This document shows positions 1 to 6,900 of a stretch of DNA of 19,418 nucleotides, one piece after another. Source of the DNA: Euryarchaeota archaeon UBA39 (GTDB taxonomy: Archaea > Thermoplasmatota > Poseidoniia > Poseidoniales > Thalassarchaeaceae); assembly GCA_002503045.1 (NCBI GenBank), contig DAQW01000067.1, positions 1-19,418 on the forward strand. Direction: 5' to 3'. The notes beneath the pieces are model-generated. The model saw only the letters and a list, made by a program, of their open reading frames with translations. It was not told where the DNA came from and searched no databases. Every line of letters begins with the position of its first letter. The stretch's first letter is position 1. Position numbers and translations under genes: made by a program.

Positions 1-46
1 AGAGGTTTCCAACCTCTTGTCCCGGGTTCAAATCCCGGCGGGCGCA
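1..46 (+). tRNA. tRNA-Gly (UCC), 3' part, truncated by window start
   Basis: The window begins at what would be tRNA position 27. A 5-bp anticodon stem (1-5 with 13-17) closes a 7-base loop TTTCCAA (6-12) with U33 and anticodon TCC at 8-10. A 4-base variable loop (18-21) follows. Then come a 5-bp T stem CCGGG/CCCGG (22-26, 34-38) around TTCAAAT, the acceptor 3' strand CGGGCGC (39-45) and discriminator A at 46. No CCA follows, so CCA would be added after transcription, as is common in archaea. Anticodon and A73 agree with archaeal glycine tRNA. The D arm and the 5' acceptor strand lie outside the window. A long-variable-arm (Leu/Ser) reading was considered, but the anticodon-loop reading fits every position. 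Confidence 0.85.
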
Positions 47-108
47 TCTACGAATTTATTAGCACGTTAATCAGGACGCTTGATGAACGACCAATTCCTC
101 GAAGTACT

Positions 109-324
109 ATGAGACCCCGGCAAATTCTCGGATTAGCTATGCTTTTCCTTTTCCTTCCAACAAATTCTGGACTCTATCTCAGTTTGTTAGAAGGGGCTAC
201 TCCCGGTGACAAAGTTCCAGGTGATTTCGTAATGTGGATGTGTTGTCTCTTCATAATAGGGATATTACTGGTATTGGTTCCACCTCGAGAACATATTCAA
301 TTATCAACTGATGAATCAGAATAA
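109..324 (+). CDS. Small two-helix membrane protein, function unknown
   Basis: This is a 71-residue protein I do not recognise. It has two hydrophobic segments, roughly residues 5-26 and 39-58, joined by a short polar loop containing GATPGDKVPGD. The C-terminal tail is charged and acidic (STDESE), so an inner-membrane hairpin is likely. No clear Shine-Dalgarno sequence precedes ATG 109. A 9-codon reading frame (83-112) ends in a TGA that overlaps this ATG. The gene lies just after the tRNA and converges on the phosphopantetheinyl transferase gene; the two 3' ends overlap by 28 bases (297-324). The evidence is only the membrane-protein-like composition and open frame, so a chance ORF cannot be excluded. 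Confidence 0.5.
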   Translation: MRPRQILGLAMLFLFLPTNSGLYLSLLEGATPGDKVPGDFVMWMCCLFIIGILLVLVPPREHIQLSTDESE

Positions 325-944
325 TCGATAGCTACGACTATGTTATGTCCTTCGTGTTCATGCCGAAATATTCGAAAAATAGATTTTTGATAGTATGCAT
401 TTTCTCCTTCAACTAATATTTCTTTAGCAATTGACATTCCATCGCCAGTTGCCTTTGAAACAGCCTCCTTCATCATCCATCTTTCAAGTCTTACAGTAGG
501 ACTTGCACTGATTAATTCAGATATTTCGATAGTTGAACAGAATTGATCAAGGATAGAATTTGAAATAATTCTATCTTTAGATTCAATATCAATTCCAATC
601 ATTTCATTGTTTAATCCCAATACTGCCACTGCAAATGAATCACAATGTGAAATACTAATCGGTTTAACTCCCGTTTTTGTTTGAATTGTCAAAGGAAATG
701 TTTCAGAAATTTTTCCATTATTAATTTTAGATTTGAGGATTACTGAATTCAAACAATATCGTCCAGCAGCATGTTGTTCTCTTCTATTAGGCGTCATAGA
801 TTCAAAATTTGAATGAGTGAATGGAATTTCTTTGAATGAAACTTCTCTAGGAATTGTAGGAATCTGAAGCAGTGAACAAAATATACCTACTTCAGTATCC
901 AGAAAAATTGGTTCATGCAAAGGAGTCCAAGCATTGACTGCCAT
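297..944 (-). CDS. Sfp-type 4'-phosphopantetheinyl transferase
   Basis: It transfers the phosphopantetheine arm of CoA to the serine of acyl carrier protein domains, here presumably the ACPs of the synthase encoded immediately upstream. Numbering from ATG 944 (215 residues), the Mg-binding GIDIE motif has D119 and E121. The second family motif WxxKEAxxKxxG is complete at W156, K159, E160, A161, K164 and G167. An upstream R-E-Q-x-A-A-G-R stretch and an S-I-S-H-C segment match the CoA-binding regions of the Sfp/EntD family. The frame stays open to an ATG at 986. I prefer 944 because GAGGTG lies six bases before it and that start removes a 32-base overlap with the synthase. It is the last gene of the operon. 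Confidence 0.9.
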   Translation of the reverse strand: MAVNAWTPLHEPIFLDTEVGIFCSLLQIPTIPREVSFKEIPFTHSNFESMTPNRREQHAAGRYCLNSVILKSKINNGKISETFPLTIQTKTGVKPISISHCDSFAVAVLGLNNEMIGIDIESKDRIISNSILDQFCSTIEISELISASPTVRLERWMMKEAVSKATGDGMSIAKEILVEGENAYYQKSIFRIFRHEHEGHNIVVAIDYSDSSVDN

Positions 945-957
945 CACAGACACCTCA
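942..957 (-). promoter_or_regulatory. Stop codon embedded in ribosome-binding site (synthase to PPTase)
   Basis: Read on the minus strand this is TGAGGTGTCTGTGATG. The synthase stop TGA (957-955) forms the first bases of the Shine-Dalgarno element GAGGTG (956-951), six bases before ATG 944. This decides the PPTase start and suggests that ribosomes ending the synthase reinitiate on the PPTase. Confidence 0.7.
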
Positions 958-3900
958 AACATCTGTAAACGTAAATCGCTGATCATCGCTTAATGGCGCC
1001 ATTCCTTTCAATCGAAGGCCTTTGAGTTGTATTACAACTGCATCGTTTTCGTTTACAATAATTGCATCATGAGTTGTTACGCCATCTTCACTAACTGAAC
1101 GACGAACAGATCTAATTCGTAAAGGACTGTTGAATGACTCAATATCGAGATCTACATGTTCAATACCAACTGGAAGTGATTCTATTCCATCTATTTCCAT
1201 GGAGACTAATCCAGCATTCTGGAAACATGCCTCAACAAGCATTGGGAGTGATTCTAATCTCATCTTTTTCCCACCTACTTCTTCTCCAAACAAATCAGTC
1301 TTAGGTAATTCATCTCGAGAAAGAGCATGAGAATCTAGACCCCTGTCACCTTCAACATAAATTCCTCCAATTACTCCACCATGAACTTGAAACCGAGGAC
1401 CATGGAACATTCGATCATACACAAATTTAGGACCATGAATTGCCGAACCTGAGTTGACATTTCCTAATTCAATGGCTTCAACTCGTTCAGCAAGGCCTCC
1501 TGATTTCAACATCCTTACAGACCCCTTATGATGAGATATTGGATCTCCAAATTTCTCTCCCGAAGAATTGACTAAATCAGTTTCTAAACTACATTCTATC
1601 CATATATGGTTGTCATCTTGTCTTTCAAAAGAAGCAATTATTCGAAGAGATTTCGATTCTTTGGTTACTTTTACAGGTAAGCCGAATTCGATATTCTCAA
1701 AGCCATCTACTGCACACATTGGCCACATCACACGAGCTGCTTCAGCAAATGCTTCCATTGCCATCACTCCAGGTAAATATGCTACACCATCTATTGCATG
1801 ATCAATCAAATAAGGATGAGAATTCATATCTAAAACTGAAGAAATCATGACATTAGAATATGGTACAACGGATTCTATTCGTCCAACAAATGGGAAACTC
1901 ATTGGTTCTGAAATAAGTTCGGATACCAATTCAGGTAACATTTGAGGGGGTAGTCGTGTTGATTCTTCGTCATCAAGTTCTCCTAATGAACCAGATACCA
2001 TTACCATTCTCTTGCCTCCCCTAAGTGCCTCATCTGCAAATCTCGAAGCACCTTGGATAGCGGGAATCATGTCTATTCCTGCACGTTCAAAGATTGTCTC
2101 AAGAGACCCGCGTGTTGCCATCCCAATATCCCCCCAAGGTGCCCAAGCAATTGCAACTGCACGGGGGGCATCCTCATGAGTAGCAATCCTAGCCATTTCA
2201 ACATCCAAAATCTGATTCGCTGCACAATACCCAAACTGCATTGCATTCCCTTGTCTACCAGCAATACTAGTAAATGAACAGAGGAATCGCATATTGGGTA
2301 AATCTTGTTCTAAAGAAGTTACAATATTTCTCCACCCATCTACCTTTACAGAAAGTACCTGTTTCATGATCGAAGTTTCCTTTCTTTCAAATGGTGTTGA
2401 ATCTTCAATCCCTGCCCCATGAACTATCCCAGTGATTGGACCAAGATTTTCACTTGCCCCCCGTAGAACCTCATGCGTTGATTGAGAATCTGTGACATCC
2501 ACACTGAGGTATATCGCTTCATTACCAGTTAAGCGGATCGATTCAAGAGTCTGATGAATCTCTAAACCACGAAGCCATTTACTCCACTGATTGTTCCATT
2601 CCTTAAGTGAGACCTTCTCACCCTTTTCTTCCATCATTCTCTCTCGTAAAGCATTCTTTTCTTGTTCAAGAACTTCTGGAGATGCATTCAACATTGATGC
2701 TTGTTCCATATCTAATTTGGAACGGCCCAGAAGGATGAATCGCGCACCTGAATCTTCAGATCTCTTTGCAGTCTCGATGATACAAGCCGCAGTAACTCCT
2801 GCTGCACCACCTGAAACAATCCACACATCATCAGAAGAAAGTGGAGACATCTGCTCTTCTAATTCTTCTTCAAAAAGACTCAATCGGTAACGAGTGCCAT
2901 CTCTTTCTACTGCTAATTCTCTTGGAGTATCTTGTTCAAAAACTTCTGTTAACAACATTTCTGCCAATGTCTCAGGTTCTGCTAATAAGCTTGGATCTAA
3001 ATCGATTGCTCGACTTCTCAAATTAGGACGCTCACGACCATAACTCTTCACACCACCATGGGCACCTGCTGAAATCGAATTGAAACGTGCACCCCCTACA
3101 CCATGTCTTCCATCTAATGCAGAAACAGAGACAATTAATCCAGATTCTGCTTCTTTCAAATCATTATCTAAACATTTGAGAATACTAAACAAAGATGTAA
3201 CTGAATAATCGAGATGTGCGCTTGTAGTAGGATCTTCCCAGGGAACACCTGCTAGACGGACTGGTGCGAGGTGAATAATTCCCGCAGGAGGGGCAATAGA
3301 ACGTACAATTTCACCTAATTCAGCCATCTGTTTTTCATCTGAAGGAGCAACTCGAAGAACATCTACCTCTCCATCTTGTTCCCGAATCGGTCCATTAGTA
3401 ACACTAGGATCTAAAAAGACTCGAACTGCCTCTATTCCTCTATTTTCTAACGCCTCACATAACGTTCCAGCGATCCCCCACGCATCATCTGTAACAACTA
3501 TACTTCTACCTTCAAGGTCTAGAGGAGCAGGAGTAGCCCATTCACAAGGCTCAACTTCGATTTGATATCTCTTAGATTGAACATCGACTTGTTTTGTTTC
3601 AATTTCAGGTTGACGAATTAAAGGAGTATCTGAATTGGAAATGGGTTCAATGTCTTCAACAATCGTTTCAGTTAACTCAATTGATTCAGAAAAAGAATCA
3701 ATATACGAAATTACATGTCCTAGAGTTGGATAATCTCGCAATTGAAATTCGTCATCTACTGGAAGCCCAAATTGTTCTCTAAGGTCAGCCATTATCTCCG
3801 CTTGTTTGATCGAATCAATACCTAATTCTCCTTCCATATCTGCGTCCATCTCAAGGAATTCAGCTGGATACCCGGTGTGTTCAACCACAACTGCAACTAC

Positions 3901-6900
3901 GCCTTCAACTACAGATTCCGATATATTTTCTGATTTCTTAGATTTTATTTCTTGTTCCTCTTCTTCATCAGATGAAGAGATTTCCTCTAATTCTTCCTCA
4001 ACTGATATCGGCTCAACAACTGAGGTAGATTCATCACCAAATGAAGAAATATATCCAATAACATGTCCTAGAGTAGGATATTCTCTTAATTGGAATGAAT
4101 CATCTACAGGAAGGCCGTATCTACCTCGTAATTCTGCCATTATTTCTGCCTGTTTAATTGAATCAATCCCTAATTCCCCTTCCATATCTGCATCTAATTC
4201 TAAGAATTCAGATGGATAACCAGTTGCTTCAGCAACCACATCTAATACACTTGACTCGATATCTGAATCACCCAACTTAGAGGGTAATGAAATTGGTTTA
4301 GACGCATGCTTTTCCGTTTCAATTTCTGAAATTGGAGTTTCATCCTTTGAGTGATTCAGATCTAATTCAGGTACTGATTCAAATTTATTTGAAGATTCAA
4401 TTTGTGATTCAAGGTGTAAAATGTCTCCTTGGACGCCTCCAATTAAATCATCATCTGGGTCGAGATATGCAACTAATTTCCGATCGAGTAATCTGAGATG
4501 AATAGATGATGAACCAGTATGACTCTGAACCCAAGATTCGATTTTTCCGGGTGTAAATCGAGCAGTATCGGATGTGGCAATTCTTCTAAGAAATGTTAAG
4601 GCAATTTGGCTACCAAAACCAGCACCATGACGAAGTGCATACGTTAGATTATGTTGTCCACCTGTACACAGATTAAGGTCACCAAGGGACGGATCGGGTT
4701 CTGAAAAATTGGCAATAGGTGGAAGTCGGCCAGCAGCAAGACCACGAATTACAATTGCATCTTCTAAGCCAACTCCCATTGGATGACCTGTATATCCCTT
4801 ACCATTGGTAATGAGTATTCGAGAGGCTCCTTCTCCAAACACAGTTCGAAGAGAAGAAACTTCTGCAGATGCAGAACCTCCTCTTGGAGGAGTATATGGT
4901 TCATGTGACATGAATGTCATATCATCTATCAATGATTCACGAGTCAGGCTCCATTTCTTTTCCATTCTACTAACAAAACGTTCCATTACTTGTGCTGCGT
5001 GTTCAGTATCTAATCGAGTAGGATGGTAAGCACTGTTCGCAATTTCTGCACCAAGAACTTCTACATAGGGAGTTACTCCTCTTTCTCTTGCATCCTTATC
5101 TCGTTCCAAAACAAATGCTGCTCCGCCCATTCCCAATAACATTCCGTGACGACGGGCATCAAACGGCAAAGCGACTTTTTCCACTTCATTACCCATTGCA
5201 TGTGCTCCAGCAGCTGCAAATCCAGCACCAATCCAAGGCATCAGGGAATCGCCTGTTGAATCATCTCCACTAACAATAATTACACGGTCACAACGATTTG
5301 TAGACATCCAATCTTCTGCAATAGCAAATGCTGCTGGAGTGGATGCGCAAGCATTGTTGATTGCTAGATTTGGTCCACGTGCACCTATCCAATTAGCAAA
5401 TTGGCTATGACCCATAGATAATACCTGAAGCAAATATTTCCGATCAAAATGTCCATTGTTTACTTGACCATTATTCAAAGCATGATCAATCGCCTTCTGT
5501 AACCCAGGAAATACAGAGGCGAAAATTACTCCAGTTCTATCCTTTTCTTCATCCGGAAGCGACCAACGACGAATCATTCGCTTGCCAGCACTATTGGTTT
5601 GTTCAACTGGAATCAAAGGTAATCCGGCATCTGAAAGAGCTTCCAAACCTGCTGCAAAGGAAAGTGATGTTGCAATATCAAATGCATCAACTAAATGTGG
5701 ATCAATTCCATATTGTTCTGAAAGATCAAAATGGCCGCCTCGTCCAGCAAGTTGAGGTATTGTTTCTACTGAATCTGCAGGAACAAGATTAGCGGTTCCA
5801 TCTTCTTCTTTTACTAAACGAACTATTCGTTTAGAAAGCAATTTATCTTTCATATCATCAGGTAATTCCGATATGAGGTTTTTTCCACTTAATATTGCAT
5901 CCCAACCTTCAGAATCAAACACTTCAGATAAACCAGGAAGACCCAAGGAAACCCCAGAAACTACTGGTGGCTCTGAATACAAATTTTCAGAAATTGTAAG
6001 TACAGAATTAGATTCCTTCATCTGAGGGATTACTTCTATCCAATCAACAAATTCCTGAATTGTAGAAAATGAAGATGGATTGGAGGATGTTACTTGAAAT
6101 TTTGATTGAATTTCTCTGATAATTGAAGAACTGGATTCTGAATTCAAACCAATTTCGCTGAGTGAAACTGCCCCGATTAAAACTGAAGCTGGAAAACCAA
6201 CATGGCGTGAAAATATATCTGCTACAGACATTGAAATTCGACGATTTGCTTGAAAATCAGTTTCTATTTCCATGGAAGAGGTAGTATTAGCAATTGATTG
6301 AGGAAGTTCATTAGAAGGAGAAATAGACCCACTTGGAAGAGGACGTGCGCGGATTCGCAGGGATTCTTCCTCTGACGATGTTTTTCTATTCTGATTTTTT
6401 TCAATTGAATTTGCGATTGGTCCCGCTCTAAATTCAGCTGTATGAATCTCAGAAGAAAGTAAATGAATTTCAGGACATCTTCCAGCAACAGCAAGCATCC
6501 CTAATGCTCCAAAGAAGGAAGTAATTCCGCCTGCCTTTGGATGATTGGTAATATTGACCATACATTCCTCTTCATCAAGAATCTGACTAGCAAAAAGAGC
6601 AAGTGCTCTCTTGGGACCTACTTCCAAATAAATACGAGCACCGGCTTCTCTCATCGATTCTACTTGGGAAGTCCATTCTACGGAAGAAGACATCTGTGGC
6701 GCTAATTTTTCCAGAATCGCCTCTTTGACATCCTGCCCCTCGCCAACAGTATTTGGATAGAATGAACCATCGACATTAGCAGTAATAGGAATCGAAGGAA
6801 GAGAGATTTCTAATCCTTCCAAGAAGCGGCGAAGTGGCTCATTAGCAGGTGCAACTATTCGACTGTGAAATGCATGACTTGTCTGAAGTTGAATTACAGT

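Noticed and set aside
1..46. tRNA gene end as an attachment site for an integrated element.
   Set aside because: I saw no repeat of the tRNA 3' end elsewhere in the window and no integrase or other mobile gene.
945..986. Upstream ATG 986 (and ATG 962) as the PPTase start.
   Set aside because: It would overlap the synthase by 32 bases. The GAGGTG element is correctly spaced for ATG 944, and the extra 14 residues match nothing in the family.
3806..4219. 137-residue open frame on the + strand opposite the ACP region.
   Set aside because: It is an antisense shadow of the acidic, Ser-rich ACP linker. It is low-complexity and lacks a ribosome-binding site.
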